This document shows positions 19,734-26,555 of a DNA stretch of 42,614 nt, piece after piece. Under the pieces are notes generated by a model that was not told where the DNA came from, searched no databases, and saw only the letters and a list, made by a program, of their open reading frames with translations. Both the position numbers and the translations under genes were made by a program. Source of the stretch: Acidobacteriota bacterium. Lineage in GTDB: Bacteria; Acidobacteriota; Vicinamibacteria; Vicinamibacterales; UBA2999. The stretch is taken from assembly GCA_947465645.1 (NCBI GenBank), contig CANIBQ010000040.1, positions 1 through 42,614 on the forward strand, in the 5' to 3' direction. Each line of letters starts with the position of its first letter. Within the stretch, counting starts at the first letter, position 1.

Positions 19734-19997
19734 ATGCTCCGCATCCTGCTGCTGGGCCTGCTGCTGATGCTGATCGCCCGAGCGTTCTGGCGCATCATCG
19801 ATGGCGTGATCGCCGGGGCGGGAGGACAGACGCGGCGCAGCACGCCGCAGTCCCAGGCGACGAAGCTGGTCCGCGATCCCGTCTGCGGAACGTTTGTCGC
19901 GCCCGGCGCCGCGCTGTCGCTGGCCTCGGACGGACGCACCCACTACTTCTGCTCTGAAGAGTGCCGCGTGGAGTTTTCAAGACGTGCACATGCATAG
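19734..19997 (+). CDS. Small membrane protein with YHS-like metal-binding motif
   Basis: The 87-residue protein has one N-terminal membrane helix (MLRILLLGLLLMLIARAFW) and a basic linker. The C-terminal motif is DPVCGTFV at 48-55 with HYFCSEECRVEF at 70-81, giving C51, C73 and C77. This is the pattern of YHS/TRASH-type domains that bind heavy metals. The family commonly has DPVCGM and a Phe-Cys-S-xx-C arrangement as here. It follows the TPR gene by eight bases and probably shares its transcript. No enzyme partner is obvious. Confidence 0.82.
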   Translation: MLRILLLGLLLMLIARAFWRIIDGVIAGAGGQTRRSTPQSQATKLVRDPVCGTFVAPGAALSLASDGRTHYFCSEECRVEFSRRAHA

Positions 19998-20002
19998 TTC
20001 AC

Positions 20003-20077
20003 TGTGCACCGTGCACCCGCCCCTTGCACCGTGCACCGTGCACCCGCCCCTTGCACCGTGCACCGTGCACCGTGCAC
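20003..20077. repeat. GTGCAC-rich tandem repeat upstream of the aldolase
   Basis: The tract consists of GTGCAC and GCACC words in three imperfect 27-base units. The clearest unit (20024-20050) reads TTGCACCGTGCACC-GTGCACCCGCCCC. GTGCAC is itself palindromic. The tract lies between the YHS-like gene and the aldolase ATG at 20085, so it occupies the aldolase leader. A related GTGCAC cluster recurs inside the small protein gene (22106-22140). Confidence 0.8.
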
Positions 20078-20084
20078 GAGTCCT

Positions 20085-20939
20085 ATGACCACCCGCGCCG
20101 AAGAACAGGTTCGAGCCGACATCGTCGAGGCCGGCCGGCGCCTGTACGCGCGCGCGTATATCGCGTCGAACGACGGCAACATCAGCGCACGGCTCGACGA
20201 AGGCCGACTGATCACCACGCCGAAGAGCGTGTCCAAGGGCTTCATGACGCCCGACATGATGGTGATCGTCGACTACGAGGGGCGAAAGCTCGCGGGCGAG
20301 CGCGATCCGTCGACCGAGTTGCCGATGCACCTGGAGATTTATCGCAACCGGCCGGAGATCAACGCGGTCGTGCACGCGCATCCCCCGCTTGCCACCGGCT
20401 TTGCCGTGGCCGGCATCCCGCTCACGCGTGCCGTGCTCGCCGAGGTGATCACGACGCTCGGCAGCATTCCCATCGCCGCGTACGGCACGCCGTCCACCGA
20501 CGAGTTGCCGTCCGCGGTGCGCAAGTACATCAAGGCTCACGACGGGATGCTGCTGGCGAACCATGGAGCGGTGACGTGCGGCACAGACGTGATGGGCGCG
20601 TATTACAAGATGGAGACGATCGAGCACTTCGCCAAGATCAGCCTCGTGGCGCGGCTGCTCGGAGGTGAAAACCTGATTTCGAAGGACGAAGTAGAGCGGC
20701 TGCAGGGGCTCCGCGGGTTCTACGGCATCCCCTCGCCGGCGCCGCTCTGCGCGGATCCCGCGGAAGTGGGCGGCGATCAGGTGCTCTGCCAGGTGCTCGA
20801 GGCGCCAGATTCGCCAGATCGGCTCGTTCCCGGCGTGTCAGACGTGCTGCGGCAGGCGAGCAGGGACGGGGAAATTCGGCTAACATACGGCGAACTGACG
20901 GCATTGATCGCAGACGCGGTCAAGAATCTAAGAGATTAG
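20085..20939 (+). CDS. Class II aldolase, likely microcompartment cargo
   Basis: The 284-residue protein is a class II (zinc) aldolase/adducin-type enzyme like FucA. Zinc ligands are H97 and H99 in VVHAHPP and H160 in LLANHGAV, with E78 near the catalytic acid position. SNDGNIS (28-34) and TTPKSVSKG form the phosphate site. The fold ends near residue 210. A linker (about 211-265) leads to a C-terminal amphipathic helix ([18 protein letters not shown]). Such helices act as encapsulation peptides on BMC cargo. The neighbouring shell genes support this. The likely substrate is a fuculose-, rhamnulose- or similar sugar phosphate, but that is inference. The ATG at 20085 follows the GTGCAC tract. 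Confidence 0.9.
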   Translation: MTTRAEEQVRADIVEAGRRLYARAYIASNDGNISARLDEGRLITTPKSVSKGFMTPDMMVIVDYEGRKLAGERDPSTELPMHLEIYRNRPEINAVVHAHPPLATGFAVAGIPLTRAVLAEVITTLGSIPIAAYGTPSTDELPSAVRKYIKAHDGMLLANHGAVTCGTDVMGAYYKMETIEHFAKISLVARLLGGENLISKDEVERLQGLRGFYGIPSPAPLCADPAEVGGDQVLCQVLEAPDSPDRLVPGVSDVLRQASRDGEIRLTYGELTALIADAVKNLRD

Positions 20940-20947
20940 AGGACAAG

Positions 20948-21238
20948 ATGGGCGAGGCGTTAGGAATGGTCGAGACCAAGGGCCTGGTCGCCATGATCGA
21001 GGCGGCCGATGCCATGGTCAAGGCCGCGAAGGTCACCCTGGTTGGCTGGGAGAAGATCGGCGCCGGATATGTCACCGCGATCGTGCGCGGCGACGTCGCG
21101 GCGGTGAAGGCCGCCACCGACGCCGGGGCGGCCGCCGCACGCCGCGTGGGTGAGCTCGTGTCGGTACACGTGATCCCGCGCCCGCATGCGAACCTCGAGG
21201 ACGCCCTCCCGATCGGCAAGGCCACCATTTCTAAGTGA
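20948..21238 (+). CDS. BMC-domain hexameric shell protein (BMC-H)
   Basis: This 96-residue BMC-domain protein forms the hexagonal tiles of the shell facets. It begins [29 protein letters not shown], the canonical BMC start, and continues with the pore segment EKIGAGY (35-41). [23 protein letters not shown] and [17 protein letters not shown] follow. The pore reads KIGAG where many homologues have KIGGG or KIGSG. It lies eight bases after the aldolase. Its stop overlaps the first BMC-P start (GTGA). Only one BMC-H is present in the locus; additional shell tiles may lie elsewhere. Confidence 0.97.
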   Translation: MGEALGMVETKGLVAMIEAADAMVKAAKVTLVGWEKIGAGYVTAIVRGDVAAVKAATDAGAAAARRVGELVSVHVIPRPHANLEDALPIGKATISK

Positions 21239-21510
21239 TTCTTGCACGCATCGTCGGGACCGTCGTCGCCACGCGTAAAGACGCGCGGCTCGTCAGCAGC
21301 AAGCTGCTCGTCGCCCGCCCCATGGATCCCCACGGCAAGGCTGAAGGCAATTACCTCGTCGCCGTCGACACCGTCGACGCCGGCGTCGGCGAGACGGTGC
21401 TCATCGTCAGCGGCAGCTCCGCGAGGATGGCGTCGGGCCTCAAGGATTGTCCCGTCGACGCCGCCATCGTCGGCATCATCGATCACGTCGAGGTTGCAGC
21501 CGGCGACTGA
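21235..21510 (+). CDS. BMC pentameric vertex protein (EutN/CcmL family), copy 1
   Basis: The 91-residue EutN/CcmL-type protein caps shell vertices as a pentamer. It starts [29 protein letters not shown] and has [23 protein letters not shown] and [14 protein letters not shown], the typical blocks. The GTG start overlaps the BMC-H stop. It is the first of three consecutive paralogues. Confidence 0.96.
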   Translation: MILARIVGTVVATRKDARLVSSKLLVARPMDPHGKAEGNYLVAVDTVDAGVGETVLIVSGSSARMASGLKDCPVDAAIVGIIDHVEVAAGD

Positions 21511-21776
21511 TGCAGTTGGCACGAGTCATCGGCGACGTCGTCGCCACACGAAAAGACGACAACCTCGCGGGAATCACGCTTCTCGTGCTGCAGCCGATTG
21601 CGGCTGACGGCACCAACGCGGGCCGCACGATCGTGGCGGTGGATTCGATGGGCGCCGGCGTCGGAGAGACCGTGTTCTTCGTGCGCGGCAGGGAAGCGAG
21701 CTTCCCGTTCTATCCAACCGAAGTCCCCACTGACGCCGGCGTCGTCGGCATCGTGGATCACTGGGATCTCGGATGA
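21510..21776 (+). CDS. BMC pentameric vertex protein (EutN/CcmL family), copy 2
   Basis: The 88-residue paralogue starts [29 protein letters not shown] and contains VDSMGAGVGETVFFVRGREASFPF and DAGVVGIVDHWDL. It differs from copies 1 and 3 mainly in the loop after the FFVRGREAS strand (PFYPTEVPTD). It starts by one-base overlap with copy 1 (TGATG) and overlaps copy 3 by four bases. Confidence 0.95.
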   Translation: MQLARVIGDVVATRKDDNLAGITLLVLQPIAADGTNAGRTIVAVDSMGAGVGETVFFVRGREASFPFYPTEVPTDAGVVGIVDHWDLG

Positions 21777-22045
21777 TTCTCGCGCGCGTCGTCGGCACCG
21801 TCGTGGCGACGCAGAAGCACGCCAAGTTCGCGGGAGCAAAGCTCTTGCTGGTACAGCCGCTGACCCTCGACGACAAGCCGCGCGGGACGACGCTGCTGGC
21901 CGTTGACTCGCTGGGCGCCGGGGTGCACGAGAAGGTCCTGATCGTCATGGAAGGCCGCGCCGCCGGCGAAGCGCTCGGCCAGAAGGGCGCGCCGGTCGAT
22001 GCGGCAGTGATCGGGATCGTCGATACGGTGGACGTGCACGAATGA
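21773..22045 (+). CDS. BMC pentameric vertex protein (EutN/CcmL family), copy 3
   Basis: The 90-residue paralogue starts MILARVVGTVVATQKHAKFAGAKLLLVQP. It has VDSLGAGVHEKVLIVMEGRAAG and VDAAVIGIVDTVDV. It is closer to copy 1 in its N-terminus. The start overlaps copy 2 and its end overlaps the small cysteine protein gene by four bases. Three distinct vertex proteins in a row is the pattern I associate with PVM-type and related sugar-phosphate microcompartments. Confidence 0.96.
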   Translation: MILARVVGTVVATQKHAKFAGAKLLLVQPLTLDDKPRGTTLLAVDSLGAGVHEKVLIVMEGRAAGEALGQKGAPVDAAVIGIVDTVDVHE

Positions 22046-22257
22046 ACGAACAGGAACTGCGCCTGCTCGTCCGCGACGCCATCGCCCGCCAGATGGGAAC
22101 CACCGCGCACAGTGCACCTGTGCACGGTGCACCGTTGCACCATTTCAGTCACACGCTTTTCCTCGTGCCGTCCGGCGCCGACAGCGAGGGCCCCTGCGTC
22201 ATCGAGCCCTCCGCCATGTGCGATCACTGTGGTTACTGCAAATCCTACGGACACTGA
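22042..22257 (+). CDS. Small cysteine-rich BMC-associated protein with encapsulation-like helix
   Basis: The 71-residue protein is coupled to the third vertex gene by ATGA. The N-terminus MNEQELRLLVRDAIARQMG is an amphipathic helix like BMC encapsulation peptides. A His-rich linker (AHSAPVHGAPLHHFSH) is encoded by a GTGCAC repeat at 22106-22140. The C-terminus has CDHCGYC and a final KSYGH, giving three closely spaced cysteines (C-x2-C-x2-C) plus His, a plausible metal or Fe-S site. I know no named family. It could be a small cargo or shell-linked protein, or a remnant of a larger enzyme. The protein is probably real because its reading frame is locked between coupled genes. Confidence 0.75.
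   Translation: MNEQELRLLVRDAIARQMGTTAHSAPVHGAPLHHFSHTLFLVPSGADSEGPCVIEPSAMCDHCGYCKSYGH
22106..22140. repeat. GTGCAC cluster inside the small cysteine protein gene
   Basis: GCACAGTGCACCTGTGCACGGTGCACC-like words continue for 35 bases and encode the His/Ala linker. They match the words of the tract at 20003-20077, two kilobases upstream. The C-terminal cysteine motif follows in frame. Confidence 0.65.
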
Positions 22258-23248
22258 CGACCGTCACAGCGTCGAACCACCGCACCGCACACGTCGAGTC
22301 CTGGTCACCCGGAAGCTTCCCTCGTCGGTCATGGCCCGACTCGATGCGGAGTGTGAAGTCGAGCGCTACGACGGCCCAGGCGAGCTTCCGCACGACGAAC
22401 TGGTGCGGCGCGTGGCAGGCAAGCAGGCGCTGGTCTCGCTGATCACCGACACGGTCGATCGCGCCGTGGTCGAGGCCGGTACCGACCTGCGCATCATCGC
22501 GAACGTCGCGGTCGGGTACAACAACGTCGACGCGGCCGCGGCGCGCGAGCGCGGCGTCATCGTCACCAACACGCCGGACGTCCTGACGGGTGCGACCGCG
22601 GATTTGACGTGGGCGCTCATCCTGGCCGTCACCCGGCGCCTCGGCGAGGGCGAACGCATGGTGCGCCGCAACGCCTGGCCGGGGTGGGCGTTCGATCAGT
22701 TGCTCGGCATGGAGCTGCGCGGCAGGCAGCTCGGAATCATCGGCTACGGGCGGATCGGCCGGGCCGTCGCCGCGCGCGCGGCACCCTTCGGCATGCGCAT
22801 CGCCTATGCCACCCGAGCGTCCATCGATGGTAGAGGCGGACCTTCAGGTCCGGCTGCAGAGGCGATGCCGGTCGATCGACTCCTGTCCACGTCGGATGTC
22901 GTGTCGATTCATGTCCCGCTCACGCCTGAGACGCGTCATCTGATCGATCAACCGGCGCTCGCGCGCATGAAGCGGAGTGCGTATCTGATTAACGTGTCCA
23001 GGGGCCCGGTGGTGGACGAAGCCGCGCTGGTGTGGGCGCTCAAGAACCGGCTGATCGCAGGCGCCGCCCTCGACGTGTATGAAGAAGAGCCAAAGGTGCA
23101 CCCAGACCTGCTGACCCTCGAGAACGTCCTGCTCGCGCCGCATCTCGGCAGCGCCACGACCGAAACCCGTACCGCGATGGCTGACCTGGCGGCCAGCAAT
23201 GTGCTGGCCGTCCTGGCAGGGAAGCCGCCGCTGACTCCCGTAGCCTGA
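22229..23248 (+). CDS. D-2-hydroxyacid dehydrogenase (glyoxylate/hydroxypyruvate reductase type)
   Basis: This NAD(P)-dependent dehydrogenase has the standard two-domain layout. RRVLVTRKLPSSVMARL starts the family region. NVAVGYNNVDAAAARERGVIVTNTPDV is the substrate domain, GIIGYGRIGRAVA the NAD motif, and INVSRGPVVDEAALVWAL, VYEEEP and LLAPHLGSATTETR the catalytic Arg, Glu and His regions. A GTG at 22229 gives 339 residues and overlaps the small protein gene by 29 bases; the start is uncertain because no clear ribosome-binding site is seen. A short insert (ASIDGRGGPSGPAAEA) comes from a dispersed repeat. Placed after the BMC genes, it may reduce or oxidise the compartment product, which is inference. 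Confidence 0.88.
   Translation: MVTANPTDTDDRHSVEPPHRTRRVLVTRKLPSSVMARLDAECEVERYDGPGELPHDELVRRVAGKQALVSLITDTVDRAVVEAGTDLRIIANVAVGYNNVDAAAARERGVIVTNTPDVLTGATADLTWALILAVTRRLGEGERMVRRNAWPGWAFDQLLGMELRGRQLGIIGYGRIGRAVAARAAPFGMRIAYATRASIDGRGGPSGPAAEAMPVDRLLSTSDVVSIHVPLTPETRHLIDQPALARMKRSAYLINVSRGPVVDEAALVWALKNRLIAGAALDVYEEEPKVHPDLLTLENVLLAPHLGSATTETRTAMADLAASNVLAVLAGKPPLTPVA
22822..22857 (+). repeat. TTCA-loop repeat inserted in the dehydrogenase gene
   Basis: The left part matches ruvC bases 1232-1252 at 19 of 21 positions. The right part (CAGGTCCGGCTGC) matches 1306-1318 exactly. GGCGGACC and GGTCCGGC flank a TTCA loop with one mismatch (22835-22854). It encodes an extra loop in the NAD-binding domain in frame. 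Confidence 0.7.
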
Positions 23249-23292
23249 TCGCGAAGCGCTCCAAATTAGAACGCTTTGCATGTGTACGTAGT

Positions 23293-23310
23293 GTCCGCCT
23301 TCAGGCGGAC
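23293..23310. terminator. TTCA-loop hairpin between convergent genes
   Basis: GTCCGCC (23293-23299) and GGCGGAC (23304-23310) pair perfectly around TTCA. An outer pair AAATTAG (near 23263) and CTAATTT (near 23324) is also present. It lies between the dehydrogenase (plus) and the DUF6603-like gene (minus), so it could end transcription from both sides. No U-tract is adjacent, and it also belongs to the dispersed TTCA-loop family, so a repeat is equally likely. Confidence 0.5.
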
Positions 23311-23328
23311 CGCGTGAGTCCGGCTAAT

Positions 23329-26300
23329 TTAGATTGATCCGGAACCCGCAACTCGACGCTGACCGGCCTGTCGGCGGGCGGCCGTGAAGCGGCTCGCGTA
23401 GACGCTCGACACCTGCGGGCGTACGGCCCCAGCCCGGAGCCGGCGCGCGGGTTCCGCTTTCATCCCGCGATCGATGACGATCTCGTCGTAGCCGCCGATG
23501 AGGGACGCCGAGGCGCCTGCGACCTCTGCGGCCGCCGACACCGACACCCCGGCGTCCATCTCCTCGAACGACGGTGCCTTGAGCTTCTCGGCGTCACGCA
23601 TCGTGAAGTACTGCGCGGGGGCGAACCACTCGCGGGCGGGCTGCAGGGCCGCCGCGGCACCGTTGATCGTCACCGCGTCGATCGCCACGCGCCGCGCGCC
23701 GTCGATCACCGCCCCGCCGACGTGATCCAGCGTGCGCCCGAGCGGCGCCACCTTCTGCGTCAGGCTGAGGCGCGCCGCGGGATCGACCCCAGGCGCATCG
23801 GCCAGCCGCCTGACCGCCGCGCGACCGGCTTCGTCGGACTCGGCCACGAGCGCGTCGGATCCCGCGAGCGCCGCCGCGACGAGGGCGGCGACGTTCGCAT
23901 GTGCGCGCGGCGTCGAGCGACGGCGCCCGGTGGTGATGTGGACATCCAGCGTCTTCTCAAACCCCAGGATCTCGAACGCCGCCTCGCCATGAATCTCGAA
24001 CGGCGACGGCCCCTGCAGCCGCGCCGAGACCTCGACGCCCATCAGCGTGACCGAGCCGGCGCGGACGGTGACACCGAACGCGGTCTGCACGGCGAAGCCG
24101 AACGGGTCGATCACGATCAGCGCGTCGATCGCGATGAACCCCTCGGCCGTGAACCCGCTGAGCTCCACCCAGACGTCGAGCCGTCCGCCGGTCTGGAACG
24201 TGTTCGACGTCACGGCCACGTACCCGGCCAGACTCACCATCGCCAGGTCGCCGACCGGGAGCTGCGCGCGCACGCGATCGAGCGTTGGGAATCCTGCAGG
24301 CGGGTTGAACGCGGGGTGGAATCCGCCGACCGAGAGCAGCATGTTCGGGCGGTCGAGCAGCTCCGCCCGCAGCGCCATCGCGCCCGAGAGCGTGATCAGT
24401 CCCGCGATGTGGGAGTCGCGCAGGACCGCGTTGAGGGCCAGCGTGCCGGCGGTGAGATCGGCCAGCCCCGCCACGTCCATGTGCAGCTCGACGGCCGGCG
24501 CGGCGGCGTCGGGCAGCAGGGCGGACACCTGCCCGAGCAGCGCGATGCGGATGGGATCGGGCAGCTCGACGATCACTCCGAGATTGGCCTCGACGATCGT
24601 GCGCGGGCCCCACCCGATCTTGCACATCACACCGAACAGGAACTGACCCGGTGCGGGCGGAAAGACGGCGGAGAGATCCTCGATGATGGCCGGCGCGTTC
24701 GCGACCGGATCCTCCGGGAACATCACCGAATCGAGGGCGCCGCCCAGGAGGCGCTGCTCGAGCGCCGCGAAGTCCAGCGTGCGGTTCACGCCCAGGAGGC
24801 CGCCGACGCCATTCAACGTGAAGCCGAACGACAGTTGAATCGGCGGAAACTCGCTGAACACGGAGAAGAACATCGACCAGCCGTCGATGCCAGGCACCTT
24901 GGTCTCGATGATGCCGATCGCCGTCAGTCCAAGCTCGGCGAAGCCCACCTGCGCGACGCCGGCGTAGCGGCCTGCGTCGTGGTCGATTGCCAGATACCCG
25001 CCGCCCGTCACCAGGCCGCCGAGGTCGATCGCGATGCCGAAGCCGTCGGGTGGCTTGAGCGCGGCCGTGACGCGCGCCGATCCGAACGAACCGGCGGACG
25101 AGCCGGGGCCCGCCGGTTCGACCGTGACGCGAATGCCGATGTCCTCGGCGGCGAGCGCGAGGACGCCAAGATCGATCCCGCCGCTCACGGCAGCCTCGCC
25201 GACGATGCCGTCGGTGCCGGCGAACAGGGCAATCCGGATGCGGTCGACGTGGAGAGGACCCACGACGATGTCGAGCGGCTTGATCACCTCGAAGCCGAGG
25301 CCGCCTTCGATGGTCACGCCGTCGCGTCCACTCCACGCGACGCTGAGCCCCGCGTCGATTGCAAGCTCATCGGCGCCGAGGACCTCGGCGACGAAGCTGT
25401 CACCGGCGCCCGGTGCGATGACGAGCCGGAGGCCGCCTTCGGCAGGTGTGCCGAGCGCGAGGGTGACACGCGCGTCCGGGGCGCCGCCGCCGAACGACAG
25501 CTCGACGCCGGCGGCGGCCGAGACGATCTCGAGGCGGCATCCGTCTGCGGTGCCGAACAGCGCAACCGGCTGGCCGCCGAAGGCGAGCGTTGCGGCCGCG
25601 GTCACCCGGTCGGGTCCGATGGCACGCACGCCGGCGGGATCGATCGCGATGCCTGCAGGCGCCGCGAGCGTGTTGTCCGACGAGAGGCTCAGCGTCCACG
25701 ACCCGAGCGGCACCGTCGCGCTCGACGGCACAGCCGTCGTGAGTACGACCGCGATGCCCGCCGGATCGGTCTGCGCCGTCCGGCTCGCGGGCACCAGCGC
25801 CAGTCCCGGCGGACGCGCGGCTGTCGAGCCGAGGAGCCGCGCGAGCGCCAGGTGCAGCGCCAAGGCCCCGGACGGGACGGTCCCGGCGGTGGCCACCTCA
25901 CCGAGCTCGGGCGGCATCGCCTCGATCTCGTGGGGCACCCCGAGCGCCCCCAGCCACCGCGACAGATTCACCAGGAACCGCGCGTGCGCGAACGTTCCAC
26001 CCCAGTCGTAGGTGCCGGCGATGGCGGCGTTCGGATCCGTGAGGACCGCGGTCAACTGGTCCCACTTGAGGGCGCGCCGCGGCGGCATGTCCGGTGCGAT
26101 CTCGGTCTCGACGATGACCCCGGCGAAGTGCAATCCTTCGTAGACGGCGGGTGCGTGCACAGCCAGCCACGTGACGGTGAGGTACTCGGGGATGTCGAGC
26201 GCCATCTGCTTCCACGCGGCCTTGTCATCGAGCGGCGCGGGGAGGGTGGCGAGTGAGGCAGCGTCGATGTCGCCGAGATTCTTCAGCGCGTCGAGGATGC

Positions 26301-26553
26301 CGGTGATGCTGCGGTACAGCGTCTCGACGTCCTGGCCGTCCAGCGGCGCACCGCGCGCCGGCAGCGCCGCGGTGAGCGCTGACACATGCTCGGCAATCGC
26401 CATGACGCCGCGCACGGCCTCGGCCTGCTCCTCTTCGAGCTCGATCCGCCAGCCGAGCTCCTCGATGAGCGCCACGAGATCGGTGCGATCGGTCGCGGCT
26501 GCCACCAGCGGCTCGAAGAACGTCCCGGCGAACTCCTCGATGGTCCAGGCCAT
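23329..26553 (-). CDS. DUF6603-like large protein, last gene of the 16-kb operon
   Basis: The 1074-residue protein is a large, mostly beta-rich protein that I recognise as resembling DUF6603 proteins. The middle contains many alternating Gly-rich strand segments (TALKPPDGFGIAIDLGGLVTGGGYLAI, FSEFPPIQLSFGFTLNGVGGLLGVN). The second half has VGGFHPAFNPPAGFPTLDRVRAQLPV, VAVTSNTFQTGGRLDV and LQGPSPFEIHGEAAFEILGF. The C-terminus has WFAPAQYFTMRDAEKLKAPSFEEMDAG and GGYDEIVID. The N-terminus (about 1-330) is more helical. No signal peptide or membrane helix is clear. The function of the family is unknown. It starts two bases after the previous gene, so it is co-translated with it. Confidence 0.72.
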   Translation of the reverse strand: MAWTIEEFAGTFFEPLVAAATDRTDLVALIEELGWRIELEEEQAEAVRGVMAIAEHVSALTAALPARGAPLDGQDVETLYRSITGILDALKNLGDIDAASLATLPAPLDDKAAWKQMALDIPEYLTVTWLAVHAPAVYEGLHFAGVIVETEIAPDMPPRRALKWDQLTAVLTDPNAAIAGTYDWGGTFAHARFLVNLSRWLGALGVPHEIEAMPPELGEVATAGTVPSGALALHLALARLLGSTAARPPGLALVPASRTAQTDPAGIAVVLTTAVPSSATVPLGSWTLSLSSDNTLAAPAGIAIDPAGVRAIGPDRVTAAATLAFGGQPVALFGTADGCRLEIVSAAAGVELSFGGGAPDARVTLALGTPAEGGLRLVIAPGAGDSFVAEVLGADELAIDAGLSVAWSGRDGVTIEGGLGFEVIKPLDIVVGPLHVDRIRIALFAGTDGIVGEAAVSGGIDLGVLALAAEDIGIRVTVEPAGPGSSAGSFGSARVTAALKPPDGFGIAIDLGGLVTGGGYLAIDHDAGRYAGVAQVGFAELGLTAIGIIETKVPGIDGWSMFFSVFSEFPPIQLSFGFTLNGVGGLLGVNRTLDFAALEQRLLGGALDSVMFPEDPVANAPAIIEDLSAVFPPAPGQFLFGVMCKIGWGPRTIVEANLGVIVELPDPIRIALLGQVSALLPDAAAPAVELHMDVAGLADLTAGTLALNAVLRDSHIAGLITLSGAMALRAELLDRPNMLLSVGGFHPAFNPPAGFPTLDRVRAQLPVGDLAMVSLAGYVAVTSNTFQTGGRLDVWVELSGFTAEGFIAIDALIVIDPFGFAVQTAFGVTVRAGSVTLMGVEVSARLQGPSPFEIHGEAAFEILGFEKTLDVHITTGRRRSTPRAHANVAALVAAALAGSDALVAESDEAGRAAVRRLADAPGVDPAARLSLTQKVAPLGRTLDHVGGAVIDGARRVAIDAVTINGAAAALQPAREWFAPAQYFTMRDAEKLKAPSFEEMDAGVSVSAAAEVAGASASLIGGYDEIVIDRGMKAEPARRLRAGAVRPQVSSVYASRFTAARRQAGQRRVAGSGSI

Positions 26554-26555
26554 GG

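Noticed and set aside
20003..20077. Possible short CRISPR array
   Set aside because: The repeats are adjacent with no unique spacers and no cas genes; it is a simple tandem tract of palindromic words.
22112..22228. Upstream start for the hydroxyacid dehydrogenase at 22112
   Set aside because: Residues before the family start are Cys/Pro/Ser-rich and antithetical to the fold, and they overlap the small cysteine protein gene by nearly 150 bases. A GTG at 22229 is the more modest choice.
23722..26256. Long open frame on the plus strand, opposite the DUF6603-like gene
   Set aside because: It is an antisense shadow in GC-rich coding DNA, rich in Arg, with no family pattern. The minus-strand protein is the coherent one.
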